Assembly (NCBI GenBank): GCA_016714645.1
Contig: JADKCI010000001.1
Span: 930,001-994,000, forward strand
DNA length: 64,000 nt
Reading direction: 5' to 3'
Origin: Chromatiaceae bacterium
GTDB taxonomy: Bacteria > Pseudomonadota > Gammaproteobacteria > Chromatiales > Chromatiaceae
The notes under the pieces: generated by a model
Told to the model about the DNA's origin: nothing
What the model saw: only the letters and a program-made list of their open reading frames with translations
The model's database searches: none
Program-made: the position numbers and the translations under genes
In this document: piece by piece, positions 37,747 through 45,942 of the stretch
Layout: each line of letters opens with the position of its first letter
Numbering within the stretch: position 1 is the first letter of the stretch

Positions 37747-39705
37747 TCAGTAGGCCTGGCCGATGCCGATGTAAACCTGTACCGCGGGATCGTCCGCCTC
37801 ATTGTTCAGCGGGGTGGCGAGATCCAGCCGTACCGGCCCCACGGGGGTGTGATAGCGGATGCCGGCGCCTACGCCGATGGCCCAGGTGCCGGTGCCGGGA
37901 AAATTCAGGTCGGAGACGGCACCCGTATCGGCGAAGATGGCGCCACCCCAGTTCCCCCACAGGCGTTGGCGGAGTTCCAGACTGGTTTCCAGCAGGTTGC
38001 TGCCCCCCTTGGGCTGGCCCGTGAGGGTTTGGGGACCGATGGATTGGTAGGGGTAGCCACGGACCGAGCCGCCGCCACCAGCGTAGAAGCGCCAGTCCGG
38101 GGGCACTTGATCGGCCGAGGCGCCAAAGATGCGGCCAATGGACAGGCGGCCGGCGACGATGGTCCGTCCCGATTCCCGCTGGGCGCTGGTGAGGCGCGTC
38201 AGGTCCAGGTAGGCGGTCCCGGTGGTGCGCAGGTGGATGAAATTACTGGCGTCGCCACTCAGGACCTGGGTCGGGGCAACCCGGGCGTCTAGACGCGCGC
38301 CCTCGCGGGGATCGAGGAGGTCGCCGGCCCCATTGTATTTGAGGGTCAGGGGCAGGAAGGCCAGGTGGTAGTCGCGGGTGATGTCGTCCTGGGTGATCCG
38401 GGAGCGCTCCATGCCGACGCCCAGGCCGGCGCTGAGGTTTTCGCTGAAACGCCGTTGCAGGGAGACGCCGGCGGAGATGGCGTCCCGATCGTAGGCGTCG
38501 AGGAATTCACGGACCGCGGCCAGGTCCAGGTTCAGGTCGTCATTGCGCCGCCAGATGTCGGGTTTGACGAAGGCGGCGCTGACGAGATAGCTGGGTTCGG
38601 TGGTATAGGACGCGCCCAGGGTGCCGATATCGGCGCGCAGGGTCAGGCGTTCGGCGCGGCCAAAGAGGTTGCGATGGGTCCAGGAGGCCGAGACGCTGCC
38701 GCCCTCGTCGGACGAATAGGCCCCAGCGAAACGCAGCACCCGTGGGGGGCGTTCGGTGACCTCCAGGGTCATGGGCAGGCGCCCGAAGGCGTCGGGTTCC
38801 GTGCCAGGGATGAGGCGGGCACTGGACAGGACGCCGCTGTCCGTGAGTTCCCGTCGCGCTCGCTCCAGACGGCTGGGGCTATAGAGCTCGCCAGGTTCCA
38901 GACCCAGGCGGCGCTGCACATAGTCCTCCTTGAGCCTATCCAGCCCACGGATGGTTACGGGGCCGATGGCGAGGCGCGGGCCCGGGGTAGCGGTGTAGGT
39001 GACGTCCATGGTCCGGGTGGCGTGCAGGACGATGACCTCCGGCGCGGGTATCGCGGCGAGGGCATAACCCTCCTCGCGCAGGGCAGTCAACAGGGCCTGG
39101 CCGGCGGCGAGCACGCTGGCGGCCAAGGCCGGCTGGCCGGGCTCCAGGGTGAAGGCGGCGCGTGCCTTGGCCGGTATCTCGCCGTCGAGACGGACCTCGC
39201 CCAGGTGGTAGAGGGGGCCGAGATCGATCGACACCTGGACGGGGATGGGGGCGGTCGGGGTCGTCGTTGCCTCGGCACTGGCCTCGAGACGCGCCACCAG
39301 GTCCGGTTCGTCGAGGGGCAGGCCGTTGAGGCGGATGTCGATGTAGGCGTCGTAGTAGCCGAAACTGCGCAGCACGTCGTCGAGGCGCGGCAGGTCGTTG
39401 TTGGCGCGGGAGCCCAGGGCGAAGGCCCCGGCCTTGGCCTCCTCGCGGAGGCTGGCGAGGAGGGATGCGTCCAGCAGGGCCTGGTCCATGGCGGCATTGC
39501 CGGTCGGCTTGAGGGTCAGATCGTAGGGCATGACATCGGCGGCGGGGACTGCGGTCATGAAGATCAGCAGAAGGAGGCCGATGAGCCAGACGCTTGGGCC
39601 GGGTCGGGCTGGGGAGCGGTGATGCCCGCGCCAGGGCCCTCCCCAGGGCGCCGGGTGCGCGCCGGGTGCGTGGGTGGTCATGGCGGGGCGGAGGCCTTCA
39701 GTCAT
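37747..39705 (-). CDS. tamA: Translocation and assembly module subunit TamA (Omp85 family)
   Basis: This protein of about 652 residues has a signal segment (SVWLIGLLLLIFMTAVPAAD), three POTRA-like domains (about 60-290) and a 16-strand outer-membrane barrel. The barrel has the Omp85 lid-lock motif AGGGGSVRGYPYQSIGPQ and ends with a C-terminal aromatic residue (YIGIGQAY). It partners TamB, encoded 2 bp downstream. Start choice is uncertain: ATG at 39705 (used here), ATG at 39681, or a codon at 39747. All precede the signal segment, which is unusually far from the N-terminus. The later ATG gives a shorter n-region. Confidence 0.92.
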   Translation of the reverse strand: MTEGLRPAMTTHAPGAHPAPWGGPWRGHHRSPARPGPSVWLIGLLLLIFMTAVPAADVMPYDLTLKPTGNAAMDQALLDASLLASLREEAKAGAFALGSRANNDLPRLDDVLRSFGYYDAYIDIRLNGLPLDEPDLVARLEASAEATTTPTAPIPVQVSIDLGPLYHLGEVRLDGEIPAKARAAFTLEPGQPALAASVLAAGQALLTALREEGYALAAIPAPEVIVLHATRTMDVTYTATPGPRLAIGPVTIRGLDRLKEDYVQRRLGLEPGELYSPSRLERARRELTDSGVLSSARLIPGTEPDAFGRLPMTLEVTERPPRVLRFAGAYSSDEGGSVSASWTHRNLFGRAERLTLRADIGTLGASYTTEPSYLVSAAFVKPDIWRRNDDLNLDLAAVREFLDAYDRDAISAGVSLQRRFSENLSAGLGVGMERSRITQDDITRDYHLAFLPLTLKYNGAGDLLDPREGARLDARVAPTQVLSGDASNFIHLRTTGTAYLDLTRLTSAQRESGRTIVAGRLSIGRIFGASADQVPPDWRFYAGGGGSVRGYPYQSIGPQTLTGQPKGGSNLLETSLELRQRLWGNWGGAIFADTGAVSDLNFPGTGTWAIGVGAGIRYHTPVGPVRLDLATPLNNEADDPAVQVYIGIGQAY

Positions 39706-39893
39706 TTCGTGCGGATTTCTCGGGCTGAATCTTGCCGGCGCCTGCAACCACCGCAGGAGTTAGTACTTGTTGGGACAGGGCTGGGAGACGATGATACCCC
39801 AAGGGGCGTGAAAAATATCGCGCTTCACTTGAAGGTTTCGGGCCAACACGCCCGACTTCGGTAACGACAACACGAGAGCATGAGGACGACAGT

Positions 39894-40781
39894 ATGTCGA
39901 GAAAGCACCCCATCCTGGCGGTGACCGGTTCCTCCGGCGCCGGCACCAGCACCGTTAAGAACGCCTTGGAGCATATCTTCAAGCGCGTTGGCGCGCGCGC
40001 CGCCTTCATCGAGGGCGACAGTTTCCATCGTTTTAATCGCAAGGAGATGCGGGCGGAACTCAAGCAGGCCAAGAAGGATGACCACCATCTGAGCCATTTC
40101 GGACCCGAGGGCAATCTCTTTGACAAGCAGTTGGAGTTATTCCAGTCCTATGGCCGTTCGGGCGCGGGTGAACGTCGCCACTATGTCCACGACGAGGAGG
40201 AATCCAGCCTGTACGGCGCGGAGCCAGGTACCTTCACTGACTGGGAGCCCATACCGCCGGACACGGACCTGCTCTTCTACGAGGGGCTGCACGGCGGCGT
40301 GGTCGCTGGGGATATCGACCTCGCCAAGGAGGTGGACCTGCTCATCGGCGTGTGCCCGACCATCAATCTGGAATGGGTGCAGAAGATCAACCGTGACATG
40401 GCTGAACGTGGCTACCAGCCCGCGGATGTCATGGACACCATTCATCGCCGCATGTATGACTACATGCACTACATCCTGCCCCAGTTTGCCCAGACGCACA
40501 TCAACTTCCAGCGCATCCCCCTCACCGATACCTCCAATCCCTTCTGCGTGACCAATATCCCGACGGCGGATCAGAGCCTGGTGCTCATCCATTTCCTCAA
40601 GGATAAGCCAGACGTGGAGTACAAGCTTCGCCTCAAGGGGCTGATCGAGGGGGCCATGATCACGGGCTTCAATACCCTGGTGATTCCGGGCGGCAAGATG
40701 ATGTATGCCATGGAGTTGATCTTGACCGAGCGCATCATGGCCATGATGAAGCGTCGCGGTCACCTTGATAAGTTCGAGTGA
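39894..40781 (+). CDS. prkB: Phosphoribulokinase
   Basis: This 295-residue enzyme phosphorylates ribulose 5-phosphate to ribulose 1,5-bisphosphate with ATP, the committed step of the Calvin cycle. It is of the bacterial class I type: P-loop-like GSSGAGTSTVKNAL (residues 12-25), FIEGDSFHRFNRKEM with the catalytic Asp, YGRSGAGERRHYVHDEEE, and LLFYEGLHGGVV. The related non-Calvin PrkB-like kinases of E. coli share this fold, so autotrophy is likely but not proven by this gene. GAGGA lies 8 bases before the ATG. No RuBisCO or other cbb genes are in the window; dispersed cbb genes are common in purple sulfur bacteria. Confidence 0.93.
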   Translation: MSRKHPILAVTGSSGAGTSTVKNALEHIFKRVGARAAFIEGDSFHRFNRKEMRAELKQAKKDDHHLSHFGPEGNLFDKQLELFQSYGRSGAGERRHYVHDEEESSLYGAEPGTFTDWEPIPPDTDLLFYEGLHGGVVAGDIDLAKEVDLLIGVCPTINLEWVQKINRDMAERGYQPADVMDTIHRRMYDYMHYILPQFAQTHINFQRIPLTDTSNPFCVTNIPTADQSLVLIHFLKDKPDVEYKLRLKGLIEGAMITGFNTLVIPGGKMMYAMELILTERIMAMMKRRGHLDKFE

Positions 40782-40784
40782 GCA

Positions 40785-40818
40785 GGGCGGGGCGGGTTGC
40801 AATCAACCCGCCCCGCCC
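40785..40818. terminator. Perfect 14 bp hairpin between convergent prkB and a small gene
   Basis: GGGCGGGGCGGGTT (40785-40798) and AACCCGCCCCGCCC (40805-40818) form a 14 bp perfect stem with loop GCAATC. It starts 4 bp after the prkB stop and ends 11 bp before the opposing stop. A bidirectional terminator is likely although neither side has a strong T-tract. Confidence 0.65.
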
Positions 40819-40829
40819 ATTCCGGGCCC

Positions 40830-41057
40830 TTAGTCGTCGTAATGCTCAGCCCCGCGGCGGATCTTGCGGACGGACTTCTCCAGGTCATCGGCCACCTTTT
40901 CCACCGCCGAGAGGACGGAGTTGGTGATGGCGGAATTGATCAAGATGGCGAGTTGGTCGAAGTCTTCGTCGGTGAGGGCCTTCTTGGCCTCATCGTCGAT
41001 GACTTCCTTGAAGCCCTTGACTACCTGCTTGGCGTGTTTTTCGTAGCGTGTCGACAT
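40830..41057 (-). CDS. Small conserved-looking helical protein, unknown
   Basis: This 75-residue protein is rich in Lys, Asp, Glu and Ala and is predicted to be all-helical: YEKHAKQVVKGFKEVIDDE, then LTDEDFDQLAILINSAITNSVLSAVEKVADDLEK. It has no signal, membrane segment or Cys. It sits 24 bp upstream... on the minus strand just after ppk2 in the direction of transcription, so it is probably co-transcribed with ppk2 (25 bp gap). An AAGG ribosome site precedes the ATG. I do not recognise the family. A small regulator or binding partner linked to polyphosphate or nucleotide metabolism is possible, from context only. Confidence 0.72.
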   Translation of the reverse strand: MSTRYEKHAKQVVKGFKEVIDDEAKKALTDEDFDQLAILINSAITNSVLSAVEKVADDLEKSVRKIRRGAEHYDD

Positions 41058-41081
41058 AGCCTTATGGCGTCTCCCTGGGTT

Positions 41082-42170
41082 TTAGAGCGAAGCGGGATTC
41101 AGATGTTGGATCTGCGGTGCGACCACGATCTCGGGGTCAGGAAGGCAGGCGACCGCCGGATTACGATTCGGGTAGGGGCTCTTGGCGAGCAGGAAGCGCA
41201 TCGCATTGATACGGGCCCGATTTTTATCGTCGGACTTGATCACGGTCCAAGGGGAGTCCGCCGTGTGGGTGTAGAAGAACATGTTTTCCTTGGCGCTGGT
41301 GTATTCATCCCAGAGGTCCAGGGAGGCCAGGTCCATGGGGCTCAACTTCCACTGTTTGAGCGGGTCGTGCTCGCGGGACTTAAAGCGCCGCAACTGCTCC
41401 TTGCGAGTGACCGAGAACCAGAGTTTATGTAGGCGAATGCCGCTGCGGACCAGCATACGTTCCAGTTCCGGGGTCTGGCGCATGAATTCCAGATACTCGG
41501 CTGGGGTGCAGAAGCCCATGACCCGTTCCACGCCAGCGCGGTTGTACCAGGACCGGTCGAAGAAGACGATCTCGCCCGCGGCGGGCAGATTCTCAAGATA
41601 GCGCTGATAGTACCACTGGGTGCGCTCGCGTTCGCTGGGCTTCTCCAGGGCGACGACGCGGGCGCCGCGGGGGTTGAGGTGCTCCATGACGCGCTTGATG
41701 GTGCCACCCTTGCCGGCGGCATCGCGGCCCTCGAAGCAGACGATGACGCGTTCGCCGCTCTCCTTGACCCAATTTTGCCATTTGAGCAACTCGATCTGGA
41801 GATCGAATTTCATCACCTCGTATTCAGCCGTCGGTAGCTTCTTCTTGTAGGGATAGTAGGCCTCGGCCTCCTTCTTGAGGGCCTTCTCATCCACCTGGAT
41901 GTTCACCAGGATATTGGGCGGCTTTTCTTTTTTGGTTTCCTTATCGGCTTTGTCGTCCTTTTCAGCCTTCTTGGGCTCGGCCGCCTTGGCGGCCTGCTTC
42001 TCCGCATCCTTGGCATGCGGTTCCTTCGCCGGGGCGGCCTTGGCCGCTGGCTCCTGGTGCTCGCTTTCCTGAGGGTGCGCGGCGCTGGCCGTTGCGGCGG
42101 CCGTGGCACTGGCGGCGTGCGTCGCCGCGGATATTTCGGTGGTCGGCTGGACCTCGTTTTCAGACATCAT
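41082..42170 (-). CDS. ppk2: Polyphosphate kinase 2 with long charged N-terminal extension
   Basis: This 362-residue protein has a PPK2 kinase domain (about residues 95-345). Walker A is CFEGRDAAGKGGTIKRVMEH, the Walker B region is FFDRSWYNRAGVERVMG, and the lid is RLHKLWFSVTRKEQLRRF. PPK2 enzymes transfer phosphate between polyphosphate and nucleotides, usually making GTP/ATP from GDP/ADP or phosphorylating AMP. Subclass cannot be fixed by eye; the single domain suggests class I or III. The first 90 residues are a low-complexity Ala/Lys/Glu region with His and no predicted fold. It is upstream of the 75-residue gene on the same strand and divergent from rpsT. Confidence 0.93.
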   Translation of the reverse strand: MMSENEVQPTTEISAATHAASATAAATASAAHPQESEHQEPAAKAAPAKEPHAKDAEKQAAKAAEPKKAEKDDKADKETKKEKPPNILVNIQVDEKALKKEAEAYYPYKKKLPTAEYEVMKFDLQIELLKWQNWVKESGERVIVCFEGRDAAGKGGTIKRVMEHLNPRGARVVALEKPSERERTQWYYQRYLENLPAAGEIVFFDRSWYNRAGVERVMGFCTPAEYLEFMRQTPELERMLVRSGIRLHKLWFSVTRKEQLRRFKSREHDPLKQWKLSPMDLASLDLWDEYTSAKENMFFYTHTADSPWTVIKSDDKNRARINAMRFLLAKSPYPNRNPAVACLPDPEIVVAPQIQHLNPASL

Positions 42171-42538
42171 CTGCCTCCGCGTGCATGTCGTGCATGTATC
42201 GACTGGAATTTTTATGGGGGTCTCAAGGGGAAACCCGGATGGCCCGCGCGGGCGGCTCGGGCAAAGTCACGGAACGGTAATAGTAGAGCATCCTACCCAT
42301 ATGGCCATCAAAAATTCGGGTCCCGGGGTGTTAAACGCGGCTAAATTCTTCGAAATGGTCCAGATAGCGCATTGGGGAGCCAGTTGGCGGGAGGGTGTGC
42401 CGGCCGGTGCCGGTCCGCCTGGGCCGAGGTGGGAATGACAAATATCCAGGGCTCGGTTGACAGAGGCACGCTGCTTAGGGACAATGCTCGGTCTTGAATT
42501 TCGCCCCGCGAGTCTCACAGGATTTTAGGAGATACCAG
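42171..42538. other. Intergenic region between divergent ppk2 and rpsT
   Basis: No gene, RNA or repeat was recognised in the part nearest ppk2. The rpsT side holds a clear sigma70-type promoter (annotated separately) and a roughly 47-base untranslated leader with the ribosome site TAGGAGA. Confidence 0.5.
42457..42485 (+). promoter_or_regulatory. Sigma70-type promoter of rpsT
   Basis: TTGACA (42457-42462) matches the -35 consensus exactly. After 17 bases comes GACAAT (42480-42485), four of six matches to the -10 box. Transcription would start near 42492, about 47 bases before the rpsT start codon. Confidence 0.75.
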
Positions 42539-42802
42539 TTGGCCAACTCCCCCCAAGCCATCAAGCGCGCCCGTCAGTCCGAGCAGCGCCGCCAGCACAA
42601 TGCCTCTCGCCGTAGCGCCATGCGCACCTACGTTAAGAACACGCTCAAGGCTATTGCCGCGGGTGACAAGGAAGCTGCCATGGCGGCCTTCAAGCTAGCG
42701 GTGCCCTTCCTAGACCGCGCCGCTGGCAAGGGGCTAATTCACGCCAACAAGGCCGCCCGTCACAAAAGTCGCATCAATGCTCGCATCAAAGCGATGGCCT
42801 GA
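42539..42802 (+). CDS. rpsT: 30S ribosomal protein S20
   Basis: This 87-residue protein equals the E. coli S20 length. It is Lys/Arg/Ala-rich with NSPQAIKRARQSEQRRQHN at the N-terminus and HANKAARHKSRINARI at the C-terminus. S20 is a primary 16S rRNA-binding protein of the small subunit. The start is TTG at 42539, 8 bases after TAGGAGA. E. coli rpsT also starts with UUG, and the protein there represses its own translation, so the same control may apply here. The gene has its own promoter and a strong terminator, so it is a single-gene unit. Confidence 0.97.
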   Translation: MANSPQAIKRARQSEQRRQHNASRRSAMRTYVKNTLKAIAAGDKEAAMAAFKLAVPFLDRAAGKGLIHANKAARHKSRINARIKAMA

Positions 42803-42851
42803 GGATTCTCGGACCCGGCTGTCGCCCCATCGATCGGGGGCGGCGCACACT

Positions 42852-42879
42852 AAAACCGACCTTGTGTCGGTTTTTTTGT
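42852..42879 (+). terminator. Rho-independent terminator of rpsT
   Basis: AAACCGAC, loop CTTGT, then GTCGGTTT continuing into a run of T residues form a classical intrinsic terminator about 50 bp after the rpsT stop codon. Confidence 0.92.
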
Positions 42880-42916
42880 TGGGGCCTAACGATGAACTGG
42901 AGGGTCTTACCTTGCC

Positions 42917-43255
42917 ATGAACCCCGTTAATTTCTTTACCAATTCGCCTGCCCCTGTCTTCGGGGAGTCCTGCGAGGATCTCTGGCGCCAGGCCAATCTG
43001 CGTGTCGAGCGGATCAGCAGCAGCGCCTCCCCGGACCCTGGTCTCTACGACCAGGAACAGGATGAATGGGTGATGCTGGTGGAGGGCCGGGCGGTACTGG
43101 AGGTAGCCGGGAGGCGAGTGCCTCTGAGTCCGGGTGATCACCTGGTCATTCCCGCCCATACCCCGCACCGGGTGCTGGAGACGCACCCCGAGCCCCGCTG
43201 CCTGTGGCTGGCGGTCCATTTCTATCCCGCCACCACGGCCAGCGCGAGGGCCTGA
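42917..43255 (+). CDS. Single-domain cupin protein
   Basis: This 112-residue protein is one cupin beta-barrel. The first cupin motif is the loosely conserved DEWVMLVEGRAVLEVAGRRVPLSPGD, and the second is HLVIPAHTPHRVLETH, with His residues placed to bind a metal ion. The first motif lacks the usual HxH pair, so metal binding may be incomplete. The role is unknown. It ends 3 bp before hemF on the same strand and starts after the rpsT terminator, so it is probably co-transcribed with hemF. A GGAGG site lies about 13 bases before the ATG. Confidence 0.82.
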   Translation: MNPVNFFTNSPAPVFGESCEDLWRQANLRVERISSSASPDPGLYDQEQDEWVMLVEGRAVLEVAGRRVPLSPGDHLVIPAHTPHRVLETHPEPRCLWLAVHFYPATTASARA

Positions 43256-43258
43256 ATC

Positions 43259-44182
43259 ATGACCTCCAGGCCCGATGCCAACGCCGTCAAGGATTACCTC
43301 CTGGCGCTTCAAGACCGGTTGACCCAGGCCCTGCGGCAAGAGGATGGTAACGCCGATTTCATCGAGGAGACCTGGCGGAGGCCCGGCGGGGGGGGCGGCC
43401 GTAGTCGGGTTCTGCGCGGGGGCGACCTCTTCGAGCAGGGTGGAATCAATTTTTCCCAGGTCTTTGGGGCCAGTTTGCCGGCCTCGGCGACGGTGCGGCG
43501 TCCGGAACTGGCGGCCAGGGCCTATCAAGCCATGGGCGTTTCCCTGGTCATGCACCCCCGCAATCCTTACGTGCCTACCTCCCATCTCAATGTGCGCTTC
43601 TTTATGGCCGAAAAGTCGGGTGCCGAGCCGGTCTGGTGGTTTGGCGGCGGCTTCGACCTGACCCCCTATTACGGTTTCGAGGAGGATGCCATCCATTGGC
43701 ACCGGGTCGCCCGCGCCGCCTGCCTGCCCTTTGGGGCCGAGGTCCATCCTCGTCTGAAGCGCCAGTGCGACGAGTATTTTTTCCTCAAGCATCGCGACGA
43801 GCCACGCGGCATCGGTGGCCTCTTTTTCGACGATTTCGATGAAGGGGGCTTCGGGCGCAGCCTGGCCTTGGTACAAAGTGTCGGCGATCACTACTTGCCC
43901 GCCTATCTGCCGATCGTTCAGCGGCGCAAGGACCTGGCCTGGGGCGAGCGGGAGCGGGCCTTTCAGAAATACCGCCGGGGCCGCTATGTGGAATTCAATC
44001 TGGTCTATGACCGGGGCACACTGTTCGGGCTGCAATCGGGTGGCCGGACCGAATCCATCCTCATGTCCCTGCCGCCAGAGGTGAGCTGGCGCTATGGCTG
44101 GCAGCCCGAGCCCGGGTCGTCGGAGGCGGCGCTCTACGACAGATTCCTGGTGGCGCGGGACTGGCTGGCCGAGGCGGCTTGA
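43259..44182 (+). CDS. hemF: Oxygen-dependent coproporphyrinogen III oxidase
   Basis: This 307-residue enzyme matches HemF in length. It converts coproporphyrinogen III to protoporphyrinogen IX with O2 during haem and bacteriochlorophyll precursor synthesis. The signatures are GGINFSQVFGASLP, MHPRNPYVPTSHLNVRFF, WWFGGGFDLTPYYGFEEDA and GIGGLFFDDFDEGGFG, all present. The conserved C-terminal block KYRRGRYVEFNLVYDRGTLFGLQSGGR is intact. It follows a cupin gene by 3 bp. Since it needs oxygen, an anaerobic phototroph would also need the radical SAM enzyme HemN elsewhere. hemB is encoded about 700 bp downstream, separated by the convergent thioredoxin gene. Confidence 0.97.
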   Translation: MTSRPDANAVKDYLLALQDRLTQALRQEDGNADFIEETWRRPGGGGGRSRVLRGGDLFEQGGINFSQVFGASLPASATVRRPELAARAYQAMGVSLVMHPRNPYVPTSHLNVRFFMAEKSGAEPVWWFGGGFDLTPYYGFEEDAIHWHRVARAACLPFGAEVHPRLKRQCDEYFFLKHRDEPRGIGGLFFDDFDEGGFGRSLALVQSVGDHYLPAYLPIVQRRKDLAWGERERAFQKYRRGRYVEFNLVYDRGTLFGLQSGGRTESILMSLPPEVSWRYGWQPEPGSSEAALYDRFLVARDWLAEAA

Positions 44183-44320
44183 TTGACAGTTCGTCGCAAG
44201 GGCTTGGGAGCCTTCCTGAAAGATCGATACGGGCTACCCTCGGCGGGGCTCCAGGGCCGACGTTGGTCGCCCGGCCCGATCGCGGGGTGATAGCGGTATT
44301 GCCGAAAAGCACCTTAGGCA

Positions 44321-44764
44321 TCAGGCCCCGCCCCCGGTGGGGGCTGCGTCCAGATGCTCCCGCAACCAGTCGCGGATCTGGGCCGTCGAGCGGGCACCGC
44401 TGAAGCGGCACTGCTCCTCCCCGTCACGGAAGAGGATGACGGTGGGGAAGCCGCGCAGCCGGTAATGCCCCGCCAGCTTCATGTTGTCACCCTCGTCAAC
44501 CTCGACCTTGGCCAGGCGGATGGCCGTCTGGCATTCGGCCACCGCTCGTTCCAGGTGAGGCGTCAGGGCGTGACAGGGGCCGCACCAGTCGGCCCAGAAA
44601 TCCACCAGGATGGGTCCCTCCCGTGAGGCCCCGATCACCCGCTCCTCGAAATCCGGGCGATCGACGGCGAAGCTGTTGGGGTGCCGGGGCTGAGGGCCAT
44701 GGACGTGCGGGTGGTCGTGGCGGTGATCGTGACGGTGGTCTGCGTGGCTATGATGCTGGAACAT
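44321..44764 (-). CDS. Thioredoxin-family protein with His-rich N-terminus
   Basis: This 147-residue protein has an ordinary thioredoxin fold after an unusual start. Residues 1-28 hold 11 His interspersed with Asp and Arg, and no signal peptide is visible. The active site WADWCGPC places Cys at 61 and 64. FWADWCGPCHALTPHL and RGFPTVILFRDGE (cis-Pro) are standard. The His tail could bind Ni, Zn or Cu and link redox function to metal status; that is inference. The ATG at 44764 is used; a TTG six codons earlier is possible. The gene is convergent with hemF and divergent from hemB. Confidence 0.88.
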   Translation of the reverse strand: MFQHHSHADHRHDHRHDHPHVHGPQPRHPNSFAVDRPDFEERVIGASREGPILVDFWADWCGPCHALTPHLERAVAECQTAIRLAKVEVDEGDNMKLAGHYRLRGFPTVILFRDGEEQCRFSGARSTAQIRDWLREHLDAAPTGGGA

Positions 44765-44913
44765 GGCTGAGGCTCGTGGCAATTCGGGGTTGGGCTAGTG
44801 CTAGCTGGCGGTCAAGGGTAGGATATTTTCCCAAGACGGGTGAGTGGCGCGGGACGGGCAAGGGTCCCGAGTCTAAACTCGCCGTTTCGTACCTACCGCA
44901 ACTTCTCGCCATT

Positions 44914-45939
44914 ATGGACTCGCCCATGACCTCTGATAACCCTTCCTGCCCCGGTTTCCCCGCGCTCCGCCCGCGCCGTATGCGCCGCGATGTCTTTACC
45001 CGCCGGCTGATGCGCGAGACGCGGCTGGGACCAGAAGACCTGATCTACCCCGTCTTCATCCTGGAAGGCGAGGGCCGGCGCGAGCCGGTGGCCTCCATGC
45101 CGGGGGTGGAGCGCAAGAGCATCGACCTCTTGCTGGTGGAGGCCCGCGAGATCCTGGATCTGGGCATCCCGGCCATCGCCCTCTTCCCCGTGACCCCGCC
45201 CGAGGCTAAGTCCGAGGACGCTCGCGAGGCCTTCAATCCCCAGGGCCTGGCCCAACGGGCGGTGCGTGCCCTTAAGCAGGCCCTGCCGGACCTGGGCGTT
45301 ATTACCGACGTCGCCCTCGATCCCTTCACCACCCATGGCCAGGACGGGCTCATTGATGCCAGCGGCTACGTGCTCAATGACGAGACAGTGGCGGTCCTGG
45401 TCAAGCAGGCCCTGTCCCATGCCGAAGCCGGAGCGGACATCGTCGCGCCCTCGGACATGATGGATGGGCGTGTCGGCGCCATCCGCGCCGCCCTGGAAGG
45501 GGCGGGTCACATCCATACCCGCATCCTGGCCTATTCCGCCAAGTACGCCTCCAGCTTCTACGGTCCCTTCCGGGACGCCGTGGGCTCGGCGGCCAATCTG
45601 GGCGGGGGCGACAAGTATAGCTACCAGATGGACCCGGCCAACACGGACGAGGCCCTGCGCGAGGTCGCCCTCGACCTCCAGGAGGGTGCCGACATGGTCA
45701 TGGTCAAGCCCGCCCTGCCCTACCTGGACATCGTGCGGCGGGTCAAAGAGCGATTCGGCGTGCCCACCATGGCCTATCAGGTCAGCGGTGAATACGCCAT
45801 GCTCAAGGCTGCGGCCCAGAACGGCTGGCTCGACGAGCGCGCCGTGGTCCTGGAGTCCCTGCTGTCGATCCGCCGCGCCGGGGCCGATGCCATCCTCACC
45901 TATTACGCCAAGGACGCCGCCCGCTGGCTGCAAGGCTGA
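44914..45939 (+). CDS. hemB: Delta-aminolevulinic acid dehydratase (porphobilinogen synthase)
   Basis: This 341-residue enzyme condenses two 5-aminolevulinate molecules into porphobilinogen. RPRRMRRDVFTRRLMRE opens the protein. DVALDPFTTHGQDGLID replaces the Cys-rich zinc site of other forms, so it belongs to the Mg2+-type dehydratases. SAKYASSFYGPFRDA contains the first catalytic Lys region and MVMVKPALPYLDIV the Schiff-base Lys. The true start could be 44914 or the ATG at 44926; neither has a strong ribosome site. A long open frame further upstream is not used. aroE follows 3 bp after the stop, so the genes are coupled. Confidence 0.96.
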   Translation: MDSPMTSDNPSCPGFPALRPRRMRRDVFTRRLMRETRLGPEDLIYPVFILEGEGRREPVASMPGVERKSIDLLLVEAREILDLGIPAIALFPVTPPEAKSEDAREAFNPQGLAQRAVRALKQALPDLGVITDVALDPFTTHGQDGLIDASGYVLNDETVAVLVKQALSHAEAGADIVAPSDMMDGRVGAIRAALEGAGHIHTRILAYSAKYASSFYGPFRDAVGSAANLGGGDKYSYQMDPANTDEALREVALDLQEGADMVMVKPALPYLDIVRRVKERFGVPTMAYQVSGEYAMLKAAAQNGWLDERAVVLESLLSIRRAGADAILTYYAKDAARWLQG

Positions 45940-45942
45940 GCC

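Noticed and set aside
44623..44913. An N-terminal extension of hemB to 44623
   Set aside because: The extra residues are Gly/Arg-rich, run over the start of the divergent thioredoxin gene, and exceed the family length.
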